NCBI GenBank assembly: GCA_028289305.1 | Contig: JANQQO010000256.1 | Location: 1 to 13,634 of the forward strand | Source of the DNA: Rickettsiales bacterium | GTDB taxonomy: Bacteria > Pseudomonadota > Alphaproteobacteria > Rickettsiales > JANQQO01 | Reading direction: 5' to 3' | DNA length: 13,634 bases | In this document: piece after piece, positions 6,195 through 12,565 of the stretch | How positions within the stretch are numbered: the first letter of the stretch is position 1 | Layout: every line of letters begins with the position of its first letter | Translations under genes and position numbers: made by a program | The notes under the pieces: model-generated | What the model was told of the DNA's origin: nothing | What the model saw: only the letters and a program-made list of their open reading frames with translations | Databases searched by the model: none

Positions 6195-6953
6195 ATGTTG
6201 AAAACCCGCATTATCCCCTGTTTGGATGTGAAGGATGGCCGCGTGGTGAAGGGGGTGAACTTCGTGGATTTACAGGATGCTGGCGACCCGGTGGAACAGG
6301 CCAAGCTCTATGAAGCGCAAGGGGCAGATGAGCTATGTTTTCTGGATATTACAGCTTCAAGTGATAATCGTGATTTGATTTATGATGTGGTGACCGAGGT
6401 GGCGGAGCATTGCTTTATGCCACTAACGGTGGGCGGTGGTGTGCGCACATTGGAGGATGTACGAAAATTATTGCTGGCTGGGGCGGATAAGGTCTCGATC
6501 AATACTGCAGCGGTGAAGCGCCCGGAATTCGTACGTGAAGCGGCGGAAAAATTCGGCACGCAATGCATTGTGGTGGCGATTGATGCGAAGCGTAATGATA
6601 GTGGTGAGTTTGAGATTTTTACCCATGGCGGGCGTAAAGGTACGGGCATTGATGCGGTGGAATGGGCACGGCGCATGGAGGAATACGGTGCAGGAGAGAT
6701 TCTACTGACCTCGATGGATCGTGATGGCACGAAGCAAGGGTTCGATATTGCGCTGACGCGCGCAGTGGCGGATGCAGTGACAATTCCGGTGATTGCTTCG
6801 GGCGGGGTAGGCGGCCTACAGCACTTTGTAGAAGGCGCAGAACAGGGGCATGCGACAGGGTTGCTCGCAGCCTCGATTTTTCATTTTGGCACATTTTCTA
6901 TTGCCGAAGTGAAGCAGTATATGTTAGAGGCGGGTATCTCAGTAAGACTATAG
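6195..6953 (+). CDS. hisF: Imidazole glycerol phosphate synthase, cyclase subunit
   Basis: Uses ammonia from HisH to convert PRFAR into imidazoleglycerol phosphate and AICAR. The 252-residue barrel starts MLKTRIIPCLDVKDGRVVKG with catalytic Asp11, and the second catalytic residue Asp130 is in VVAIDAKR. VGGGVR (79-84), TSMDRDGTKQG and SGGVGG are the expected loops, and the C-terminus (ISVRL) is normal. The start is certain from homology, but there is no Shine-Dalgarno: CCTCCT, identical to the anti-Shine-Dalgarno end of 16S rRNA, lies directly before the ATG at 6189-6194. The stop codon lies inside the left arm of a perfect 46-bp palindrome. Confidence 0.97.
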   Translation: MLKTRIIPCLDVKDGRVVKGVNFVDLQDAGDPVEQAKLYEAQGADELCFLDITASSDNRDLIYDVVTEVAEHCFMPLTVGGGVRTLEDVRKLLLAGADKVSINTAAVKRPEFVREAAEKFGTQCIVVAIDAKRNDSGEFEIFTHGGRKGTGIDAVEWARRMEEYGAGEILLTSMDRDGTKQGFDIALTRAVADAVTIPVIASGGVGGLQHFVEGAEQGHATGLLAASIFHFGTFSIAEVKQYMLEAGISVRL

Positions 6954-6994
6954 TCATTTCACTTAAGCATAAATGCTTAAGTGAAATGACTATA
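6949..6994. repeat. Perfect 46-bp palindrome, short copy of the TATAGTC family
   Basis: The arms at 6949-6970 and 6973-6994 are perfect 22-bp inverted repeats around a two-base AA centre. The ends are TATAGTC and GACTATA, and the inner part is CTTAAGCAT. The left arm includes the hisF stop codon. No T-run follows, so it is not a classical intrinsic terminator. The same ends and inner motif recur at 10844-10989. The TA at each tip would fit insertion at a TA dinucleotide, as for IS630/Tc1-type elements, but that is inference. Confidence 0.85.
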
Positions 6995-7016
6995 AAATGA
7001 AAACTAGGGGGAAATC

Positions 7017-7346
7017 ATGAGCGATACACTAGAAAAATTGTACGAGGTCGTGCAATCACGCCGCGGCGGTGACCCGGAAAAATCCTACGTAGCACGGATG
7101 TTCGGCAAGGGTATGAAGAAAATCACCCAGAAAGTGGGGGAAGAGGCGACCGAGACGATTATCGCCGCGCTTGCGCAGGGCAAAAAGCATACGGTGCAGG
7201 AAAGTGCGGATTTGCTGTTTCACCTGGTGATGCTGTGGGCGGAGAAGGGCGTGAAGCCGGCTAAAGTGATGAAAGAACTGGAAGACCGCATGGGCACCTC
7301 TGGCCTGGATGAAAAAGCCGCACGCAAGGATGCGGGTGAGTCTTGA
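7017..7346 (+). CDS. hisE: Phosphoribosyl-ATP pyrophosphatase
   Basis: Hydrolyses phosphoribosyl-ATP to phosphoribosyl-AMP, the second step of histidine synthesis. The 109-residue helical protein of the MazG-like fold carries the metal-binding motif KVGEEATETIIAAL (about 39-52) and ESADLLFHLVMLW (about 62-74). It is a standalone HisE, not fused to HisI. A GGGGG/GGGGA ribosome site sits about six bases before ATG 7017. It is separated from hisF by the 46-bp palindrome and is the last gene of the his run, meeting the convergent 594-residue gene after only 12 bases. Confidence 0.95.
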   Translation: MSDTLEKLYEVVQSRRGGDPEKSYVARMFGKGMKKITQKVGEEATETIIAALAQGKKHTVQESADLLFHLVMLWAEKGVKPAKVMKELEDRMGTSGLDEKAARKDAGES

Positions 7347-7358
7347 GGCGAGGAGCTT

Positions 7359-9143
7359 CTAGAGATTTCGTCCCTCCGGCCCTACTACTTTTTCCACCAA
7401 TTCCCTAGCGGCGCCTTCTTTGGCATTCCTGCTGGATAGTTGTTTTATCAGGATTTTTACTTCTTGAGGGCCTTCCAGTGCGGTGGTGAGGAGAAGGCCA
7501 ATGCTGTTTTCTGCTAATTGTGTTGCCAGCTTAGGGTCTGCTTTGAGCGCAGCTTGCAGGTTTGGGCGGTTCTCTTTTATCGTATTTAAATGCTTGGTTT
7601 TTTTCTCCACATCTTCCTGCGCATCGCCAAACGCTTTAATCCCCGTTGCATCACGCAATACTACACTCACCGAGCTCTGCAGTAGGTGCCTGCCGATTTC
7701 TTTCGCCGCTTCGCTATTGGCCCGATTGAGTATTTTGGTGGTTTGTAAAATATCTACCGCCAGGGCAGCGTATTGATCGTATCTATCGCGTCCCGGGCGA
7801 TTGGCGAAGAGCACATCGGCAAAAGTGTTCACATCGTTCAGACTGGGTGTGGGGACTTTTTTTAGAAGATCTTGTTTTTCGTCTGATGTGCGGTCTTTCT
7901 TGGTGCTTTTGTCTTTTGATCTAAAGCGGTCTTCTATGCCGTTGAGCTGGGAAAGCATGGTTTCTACTTCTTTTGGGGCAAGGTCTCCGCCGTTGCTTTG
8001 ATACTTTGTGGCGAGCATTTGGTTATCCAGATTTGCAACACGTTTTTGTTGATGTAATAATTCTGCAAATTGTGTCACCGTACTTTGCATTCCGCTAGGC
8101 ACGGTCGCGGAGAAGAATTCCGGCGCTGTTGCGAGTTGCTCGTCTAATTTTTCGCGCAGCGCGGCCGCGGCGGCTTTTTTGGCGGTGTGTTTTTGAGCAT
8201 GTTCTTCAGCCCGTTCTTTTTCTTGGAGCTCTTGTCTTTCGGTGTCTAGATAATTTTCTGTTTCCCGCAAAAAATCCTCAAACTTTCTGTGAAAACTCAT
8301 AAGGGAAGACGATATGCTACCATCTACGAGGTGCCCCATATTTATAAAGTTTTTAAGAAACGTTGTAAGGTCTCGGTTTGCCGTGCCACTATAAAGCTGT
8401 TTTACTAAACAAGTGTACGCTTGTGTAGGGCTGTGTTCAATAAGCTCGACCAATGCACGGTCTTTCTCCTCTATTCGCCCATAGGTAAGTTTTCTTATCC
8501 AATTTCCTATAGTAGAAAACCCTCCTGTTAAAAACCGGGCAGGGGTTCGTTCTTGCGTATGTAATCGCATAACAGCATTTGATAAGCCGATGCTAAACAT
8601 AAGGGCTGGGTTAATAAGTTCCCTTCCGGAAGGTTTACCGGTTAGTATTGTCTTTGGTACTCTGGGTGATTTTTCTGGTAGTTGTAAAAATTGTGTAGCA
8701 TCGAATGTAGCCTCTTCAAGTGCACGCATATTTTCTGCAGTACATAATGCTAGCGCCGGAGCATATTCTTCGCGTATCCACCCTTCCATAGCGTCTTTTT
8801 GCTCAGACATATCATTGTATTTTTGGTGTGCCAATAGTGTAAGGAGTATATATTGGTCTCCTGGGCTTTGAACCTTCTGTTCTTTTGCTGCTTTCTCAAA
8901 TACGTCTTGGCCGACAATGTCTTTTGATGTGCGTTCGATAACCAAACCATGACATGACGTGATTATATTATCGTGCACTAACTCTGCCAGTTGTGTGTAA
9001 GAGAGATTACTAGGGCTTGTAAGCAGTTTTATCGTTTTTCCCATTTCAATAAGTTTCTCTTCCCACATGCGCATTAGAGCATCTAGCGCCTCGCCTGAGT
9101 AGCGTATTTTTATTGCCTCTATATCACGTGGTCTGCCCACCAT
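7359..9143 (-). CDS. Large coiled-coil protein of unknown function
   Basis: A 594-residue, mostly helical, charged protein I cannot assign to any family. It starts MVGRPRDIEAIKIRYSGEAL and has no signal peptide or membrane helix, suggesting the cytoplasm, or secretion by a system needing no N-terminal signal. A region at about 285-340 (FEDFLRETENYLDTERQELQ onward, then a Lys/Ala/Glu run) should form a coiled coil; a Lys/Asp/Ser-rich linker lies near 407-430. No Walker, nuclease, protease or HTH motif is evident. The start has AAGG eight bases upstream. Base use looks AT-richer than in the flanking housekeeping genes. It sits alone between hisE and rpsF, divergent from rpsF, with a CtrA-type box 47-62 bases before its start. 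Confidence 0.8.
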   Translation of the reverse strand: MVGRPRDIEAIKIRYSGEALDALMRMWEEKLIEMGKTIKLLTSPSNLSYTQLAELVHDNIITSCHGLVIERTSKDIVGQDVFEKAAKEQKVQSPGDQYILLTLLAHQKYNDMSEQKDAMEGWIREEYAPALALCTAENMRALEEATFDATQFLQLPEKSPRVPKTILTGKPSGRELINPALMFSIGLSNAVMRLHTQERTPARFLTGGFSTIGNWIRKLTYGRIEEKDRALVELIEHSPTQAYTCLVKQLYSGTANRDLTTFLKNFINMGHLVDGSISSSLMSFHRKFEDFLRETENYLDTERQELQEKERAEEHAQKHTAKKAAAAALREKLDEQLATAPEFFSATVPSGMQSTVTQFAELLHQQKRVANLDNQMLATKYQSNGGDLAPKEVETMLSQLNGIEDRFRSKDKSTKKDRTSDEKQDLLKKVPTPSLNDVNTFADVLFANRPGRDRYDQYAALAVDILQTTKILNRANSEAAKEIGRHLLQSSVSVVLRDATGIKAFGDAQEDVEKKTKHLNTIKENRPNLQAALKADPKLATQLAENSIGLLLTTALEGPQEVKILIKQLSSRNAKEGAARELVEKVVGPEGRNL

Positions 9144-9183
9144 AACACCAACCTTATATTGTTATCCTATTGATATTAGCAGG

Positions 9184-9205
9184 AAAAGGTTAACAAAAGG
9201 TTAAC
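9184..9205. repeat. Tandem 11-bp direct repeat (AAAAGGTTAAC x2)
   Basis: AAAAGGTTAAC occurs at 9184-9194 and immediately again at 9195-9205, followed by AAAA. Each unit contains the GTTAAC palindrome, so the two sites lie on the same DNA face about one helical turn apart. Confidence 0.9.
9190..9205. promoter_or_regulatory. Candidate CtrA binding site (TTAA-N7-TTAAC)
   Basis: TTAA at 9190-9193, seven bases, then TTAAC at 9201-9205 is a perfect match to the full CtrA consensus known from Caulobacter and other alphaproteobacteria, and it also fits on the other strand. It lies 47-62 bases before the start of the 594-residue gene, where it could overlap the -35 region, and about 130 bases before rpsF. 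I saw no other such box in the window. Confidence 0.55.
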
Positions 9206-9223
9206 AAAATAGGGAATTTTGCT

Positions 9224-9261
9224 CCGAATGCGCGTTGGGGCAAAACAACGCTTGCATTCGG
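9224..9261 (+). ncRNA. Hairpin in the rpsF leader region, possible regulatory RNA
   Basis: CCGAATGC (9224-9231) pairs with GCATTCGG (9254-9261), and GCGTTG (9232-9237) with CAACGC (9246-9251), leaving a TT bulge and an eight-base loop. No T-run follows. In many bacteria the S6:S18 complex binds a leader structure on rpsF mRNA to limit its own synthesis; this could be such a site, but I cannot match it to the described motif. Confidence 0.4.
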
Positions 9262-9292
9262 GGAGAAAATATGTAGGATGGCGCCTCCAAAT

Positions 9293-9308
9293 CACCCTGT
9301 AAGGGTGG
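9293..9308 (+). promoter_or_regulatory. Small hairpin covering the only purine-rich site before rpsF
   Basis: CACCCT (9293-9298) and AGGGTG (9302-9307) form a six-pair stem with a GTA loop. The 3' arm holds GGGTGG, the only Shine-Dalgarno-like sequence before rpsF, 14 bases before an ATG at 9322 and 27 before the rpsF ATG. Confidence 0.4.
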
Positions 9309-9321
9309 AATAGACATCATT

Positions 9322-9333
9322 ATGGCACTGTAA
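9322..9333 (+). other. Three-codon mini-ORF (Met-Ala-Leu-stop) just before rpsF
   Basis: ATG GCA CTG TAA ends two bases before the rpsF start (ATG GCA TTA), so the nine bases ATTATGGCA at 9319-9327 recur at 9333-9341. Both encode Met-Ala-Leu. This may be a duplicated start region or a leader peptide coupled to rpsF; it could also be chance. Confidence 0.35.
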
Positions 9334-9335
9334 TT

Positions 9336-9674
9336 ATGGCATTATACGAGAGTACATTTATTGCGCGTCAGGATATTTCTGCACAGGATGTAGAAAAGCT
9401 GACTGCGCATTTTACCGACATCGTGAAAAAGCACGGTGGTAAAGCGATTAAAGACGAATATTGGGGCTTGCGGGCGCTAGCATATCGCGTGAATAAGGCG
9501 CGTAAAGGGCATTATGTGATGCTGTGCCTGGAGGCGTCGGCTGAAGCGATTGGTGAGCTGGAGAGGCAATATCGCTTGCATGAAGATGTGGTACGGTTTT
9601 TGACCGTGCGTGTGAAAGAAATTGGGAAGGATGCTTCCCCAATGATGCAATCAGGCGCTGCAGAAGCGGCTTAA
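9336..9674 (+). CDS. rpsF: 30S ribosomal protein S6
   Basis: Small-subunit protein that pairs with S18 on the platform of the 30S subunit. The 112-residue product begins MALYESTFIARQDISAQDVEKL and contains the diagnostic EYWGLRALAYRVNKARKGHYV (about 41-61) and FLTVRV in the last strand, then a short Ala-rich tail. Length is normal. ATG 9336 gives the standard N-terminus but lacks a close ribosome site, so translation may depend on the upstream mini-ORF or the leader structure. It is first in the rpsF-rpsR-rplI run. Confidence 0.96.
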   Translation: MALYESTFIARQDISAQDVEKLTAHFTDIVKKHGGKAIKDEYWGLRALAYRVNKARKGHYVMLCLEASAEAIGELERQYRLHEDVVRFLTVRVKEIGKDASPMMQSGAAEAA

Positions 9675-9684
9675 GGGTTTTTTT

Positions 9685-9690
9685 AAGGAG
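9685..9690 (+). promoter_or_regulatory. Strong ribosome binding site for rpsR
   Basis: AAGGAG lies seven bases before ATG 9698 and four before ATG 9695. Spacing favours 9698. A TTG at 9692 is only one base from the site and is rejected. Confidence 0.7.
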
Positions 9691-9697
9691 ATTGATG

Positions 9698-9958
9698 ATG
9701 CGTACGAGTAATGCTGCACGGAGCGGAGGCCCAGGGAAAAAGGTGTTTTTCCGCCGTCGCCGTAGCTGTCCTCTTTCTGAAAAGGGTGCGCCAGAAGTGG
9801 ATTACAAAAATGTGAAACTGCTGTCCCGCTTTGTTTCTGAGCGTGGGAAGATTATGCCACGGCGTATTACCTCGGTATGTGCGCATAAGCAGCGCGAGCT
9901 GGCTTCGGCCATCAAACGCGCACGCCAATTGGCGTTACTGCCATATGTTGAGAAATAG
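9698..9958 (+). CDS. rpsR: 30S ribosomal protein S18
   Basis: Binds S6 and 16S rRNA in the small-subunit platform. From ATG 9698 it has 86 residues with the family signatures KKVFFRRRRSCP, DYKNVKLLSRFVSERGKIMPRRIT and the C-terminal KRARQLALLPYVE. The SCP cysteine and SVCAHKQR region are intact. The start could also be ATG 9695, which adds one Met. It follows rpsF by 23 bases with a strong AAGGAG and precedes rplI by 12 bases, with the rplI ribosome site overlapping its stop, so the three genes form one operon. Confidence 0.96.
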   Translation: MRTSNAARSGGPGKKVFFRRRRSCPLSEKGAPEVDYKNVKLLSRFVSERGKIMPRRITSVCAHKQRELASAIKRARQLALLPYVEK

Positions 9959-9970
9959 GAGACGGGGTTC

Positions 9971-10741
9971 ATGGCACTGCAAGTGATATTATTGGAGCCG
10001 ATTAAGCGCTTAGGCCAGGTGGGCGATGTGGTGCAGGTGAAAAACGGCTATGCACGTAACTTCCTGATTCCTCAGAAGAAAGCAGTACGTGCGACAAAAG
10101 ACAATGTGGCGTATTTCGAAGCGAAGCGCAAAGATATTGAAAAAGAGAATGCTGGCAAAATCGCAGAGGCGGAAAAGCTGGCGAAGCAGATCGATGGTGC
10201 AATTATTACATTGGTGCAGCAAGCAGGTGAAGACGGCAGGCTGTATGGCTCGGTGAAAGCTGCGGATATTGCAAAGGCGCTGGAAACCGAGAAGAAAGCC
10301 TCTGTTGATCGCAAGCAAGTAGTGTTGCATACGCCAATTAAATATATTGGTGTGCACACGGTGGAAGTGCATTTGCATGGTGATGTATCTGCGGTGGTGC
10401 ATCCTAATATCGCACGGAGTGCCACGGAAGCTAAAGATGCTAAAGCCCGCTTTGAAAAAGGTGAAGTGGTAATGGAAGGTGGCGATGCCGGCCAACCAGA
10501 AGAAACACAGGAAGAAGTAGCTCCAGCAGAAGCGGCGGAAGAAAAAGAGCCTAAAAAAGCCAAAGCTGAAGAAGAGAAGGCAGACGCTGCTGCGGAAGAT
10601 AGCCAAGAAGAAGCAAAGAAGCCTGCCAAAAAAGCAGCTAAAGCTAAGAAGGCAGAGCCTAAAGAGGCGGATGCTAAAGAAGAAGAGACAGCTGCAGACG
10701 CGGGCGACGCAGAAAAAGACGCAGACGCGAAGAAAGACTAG
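9971..10741 (+). CDS. rplI: 50S ribosomal protein L9 with a long low-complexity tail
   Basis: Large-subunit protein bound at the base of the L1 stalk on 23S rRNA. Residues 1 to about 150 are a normal two-domain L9: MALQVILLEPIKRLGQVGDVVQVKNGYARNFLIP, a connecting helix, and a C-terminal domain with GRLYGSVKAADI and HTVEVHLHGDVSAVVHP. From about 151 to 256 a roughly 100-residue tail, nearly all Ala, Lys, Glu and Asp, follows. L9 is usually near 150 residues; alphaproteobacteria often carry a tail of some tens of residues, so this one is unusually long. The frame is open and base use is consistent with real coding. AGGAG over the rpsR stop serves as ribosome site. A terminator-like hairpin follows. 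Confidence 0.95.
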   Translation: MALQVILLEPIKRLGQVGDVVQVKNGYARNFLIPQKKAVRATKDNVAYFEAKRKDIEKENAGKIAEAEKLAKQIDGAIITLVQQAGEDGRLYGSVKAADIAKALETEKKASVDRKQVVLHTPIKYIGVHTVEVHLHGDVSAVVHPNIARSATEAKDAKARFEKGEVVMEGGDAGQPEETQEEVAPAEAAEEKEPKKAKAEEEKADAAAEDSQEEAKKPAKKAAKAKKAEPKEADAKEEETAADAGDAEKDADAKKD

Positions 10742-10750
10742 CCACCTATC

Positions 10751-10779
10751 AGGCCTGTTTCACAAGCTGGCCTATTTTT
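10751..10779 (+). terminator. Likely intrinsic terminator after rplI
   Basis: Ten bases after the rplI stop, AGGCC (10751-10755) pairs with GGCCT (10769-10773), with an inner TGT/ACA pairing, followed by a run of five T (10775-10779). The stem is short, so termination may be partial. Confidence 0.45.
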
Positions 10780-10843
10780 ATCCTTCTTATCCTGTTTCAC
10801 TCCAAAATTTTTGTCGTATTCGTACGTGGTATGGGTATAGTAT

Positions 10844-10989
10844 TATAGTCACCCCACTTAAGCATTTCTGCTTGCTGCAAATGCTTACTTGCTGCGCTTC
10901 CGGTACTCAAGTAGTCCTTCTACGTTCCGTTCCGGTTCTCGCAAGTAAACATTTTCGCTAACCATAAATGCTTAATTGGAACGACTATA
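10844..10989. mobile_element. 146-bp imperfect palindrome, MITE-like, long copy of the TATAGTC family
   Basis: The outer 24 bases (10844-10867 and 10966-10989) are inverted repeats matching at 20 of 24. Read inward, the two halves keep matching: by hand about 38 of the outer 50 positions pair, including TTACTTGC with GCAAGTAA, and the centre is GTAG-TCCTT-CTAC. The ends TATAGTC/GACTATA and the inner TTAAGCAT are shared with the perfect palindrome at 6949-6994 (19 of 22 on the left arm). It has no credible ORF. TA tips suit an IS630/Tc1-type target duplication. It fills most of the 280 bases between rplI and dnaB; 10780-10843 shows nothing further. Confidence 0.65.
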
Positions 10990-11012
10990 CATACCTGGAA
11001 CAGTAGATCTAT

Positions 11013-11016
11013 GGAG
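11013..11016 (+). promoter_or_regulatory. Ribosome binding site fixing the dnaB start at 11022
   Basis: GGAG lies five bases before ATG 11022. The in-frame GTG at 11016 overlaps this site and so cannot be the start. Confidence 0.65.
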
Positions 11017-11021
11017 TGATT

Positions 11022-12563
11022 ATGGCGCCAAAGCCAGAAAACGTGGCCTCTATTACGGATGCGAAAACTGGCGAATATCGCGAGCTTCCGTATAATATTG
11101 AAGCAGAACAGATCTTACTCGGCGCTATACTCATTGATAACGAACAACTGCATAAGGTGGAGGATTTTCTCCTCGCTGAACATTTCTTTGAACCAGCGCA
11201 TCAATGTATTTATACCCATATCCAAAAGCTGATGGCGCGGGGGCTGCTCGCGAATCCTGTGACATTGAAAGGTGTGCTGGATAAGGAAGAGGTGTTGAAG
11301 GATCTCGGTGGCGCCTCCTATCTGGCGAAGCTGAGTGGGCTTGCGGCGGGTATTGTTTATGTGAAGGATTATGGGCAGACGGTGTATGACCTGGCGCTGA
11401 ATCGTGGGCTGATTCGCGTGGGGCAAGATATCGTGGAGGATGTGTATAGCGAGAAGGAGCTTTCTGCATCGGAGCAGATTGAGCAAGCGGAGCATCAGCT
11501 CTTTATGTTGGCGAGCGATGGGAGTAGTGATCGGCATTTCACGCCGGTAAAAACCTCGCTGACCGAGGCGATTAATCGTGCTGAGTTTGCGCTCAAGCAA
11601 CAAGGCGAGATTAGCGGGGTGCCGACAGGGTTTACGGATTTGGATCGTTTGCTGGGCGGGTTGCATGATTCGGATTTGGTGATTCTAGCAGGGCGCCCAT
11701 CGATGGGTAAAACCGCGCTTGCGGTGAATGTGGCGCTTAATGCAGCGCAAATTCTAAAAGAGCGTTATGAGAAGGCGGATGAGACGAGTGCGGAGCCGAT
11801 GCAGTCAGTGGGGATTTTCTCACTCGAAATGTCGGCGGAACAGATCGCGGCGCGCTTGCTCTCGATGGAAACCGGGATTAGCTCGAATGATATTCGCCGT
11901 GGGCGGTTGGATGAAAGCAAGGGCGAGTTTGAAAAACTTGTACAGGGCAATCGCGCGCTCTATGAGCTGCCGATTTTTATTGATGATACACCCGCGCTGA
12001 CAATCTCGGCGGTGCGGAGCCGGGCGCGGCGGCTGAAGCGTAAGCATAATCTGGGGTTGTTGGTGATTGACTATCTGCAATTACTGCGCGGTGTCGGTGG
12101 CGCCTCGCGTGATAGCCGCGTGCAGGAAGTGTCGGAGATTACACAAGGATTAAAGGCGATTGCGAAGGAGCTTAACGTGCCGATTATTGCGCTATCGCAG
12201 CTTTCGCGTGCGGTGGAGCAGCGGGATGATAAGCGGCCGCAGCTTTCGGATTTGCGCGAATCGGGGAGTATTGAGCAGGATTCGGATATCGTGATGTTTA
12301 TCTATCGTGAACAATATTATTTGGAACGGACGCGCCCGGCGGATGGCACGGATGAGCTAGAAGCGTGGATGGAGAAGAACGGCGAGCGCTGGATGCATAC
12401 GCGCAATAAGGCAGAAATTATTGTTTCCAAACACCGTAGTGGGCCGATTGGGAATGTGCATTTATTGTTCGAGTCGGCCACGACGCAGTTTAAAGATTTG
12501 GCGCAGGATGAGTATAGCAGCAAAGCGCCGTTTAATTCGGATGACCCTCCTTTTGCCGTGTAG
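11022..12563 (+). CDS. dnaB: Replicative DNA helicase DnaB
   Basis: Hexameric helicase that unwinds DNA at the fork and contacts primase through its N-terminal domain. From ATG 11022 it has 513 residues. The N-terminal domain opens with RELPYNIEAEQILLGAIL (20-37). The RecA-like domain has Walker A GRPSMGKT (224-231), FSLEMSAEQIAAR, Walker B LLVIDYLQLL (346-355), then SQLSRAVEQR and LRESGSIEQDSDIV, and ends with the HRSGPIG/LLFES region. Length is slightly above the E. coli protein, and no intein interrupts it. The gene follows the ribosomal operon after the palindromic element and precedes alr by two bases. Synteny with rplI and alr is common in alphaproteobacteria. Confidence 0.96.
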   Translation: MAPKPENVASITDAKTGEYRELPYNIEAEQILLGAILIDNEQLHKVEDFLLAEHFFEPAHQCIYTHIQKLMARGLLANPVTLKGVLDKEEVLKDLGGASYLAKLSGLAAGIVYVKDYGQTVYDLALNRGLIRVGQDIVEDVYSEKELSASEQIEQAEHQLFMLASDGSSDRHFTPVKTSLTEAINRAEFALKQQGEISGVPTGFTDLDRLLGGLHDSDLVILAGRPSMGKTALAVNVALNAAQILKERYEKADETSAEPMQSVGIFSLEMSAEQIAARLLSMETGISSNDIRRGRLDESKGEFEKLVQGNRALYELPIFIDDTPALTISAVRSRARRLKRKHNLGLLVIDYLQLLRGVGGASRDSRVQEVSEITQGLKAIAKELNVPIIALSQLSRAVEQRDDKRPQLSDLRESGSIEQDSDIVMFIYREQYYLERTRPADGTDELEAWMEKNGERWMHTRNKAEIIVSKHRSGPIGNVHLLFESATTQFKDLAQDEYSSKAPFNSDDPPFAV

Positions 12564-12565
12564 CT

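Noticed and set aside
6949..6994. 46-bp palindrome as intrinsic terminator
   Set aside because: No T-run after the stem, an AT-rich stem, and a related copy elsewhere argue for a repeat; a role in 3' end formation remains possible.
9160..9170. DnaA box
   Set aside because: Only TTATCC of the nine-base consensus is present, with no cluster nearby.
9692..9697. TTG or first ATG as rpsR start
   Set aside because: TTG is one base from AAGGAG; ATG 9695 is possible but spacing favours 9698.
10010..10629. Two minus-strand ORFs of 185-198 residues opposite rplI
   Set aside because: They arise because the Ala/Lys/Glu tail lacks antisense stops; composition (Phe/Ser/Ala runs) is an artefact.
10671..10961. 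96-residue ORF after rplI
   Set aside because: Frame-shifted from the L9 tail and running through the terminator and half of the palindrome; no start signal.
10844..10989. Integron attC site
   Set aside because: Size and imperfect symmetry fit, but there is no GTTRRRY core and no integrase or cassette.
11022..12563. Intein in dnaB
   Set aside because: The helicase motifs are continuous with normal spacing.
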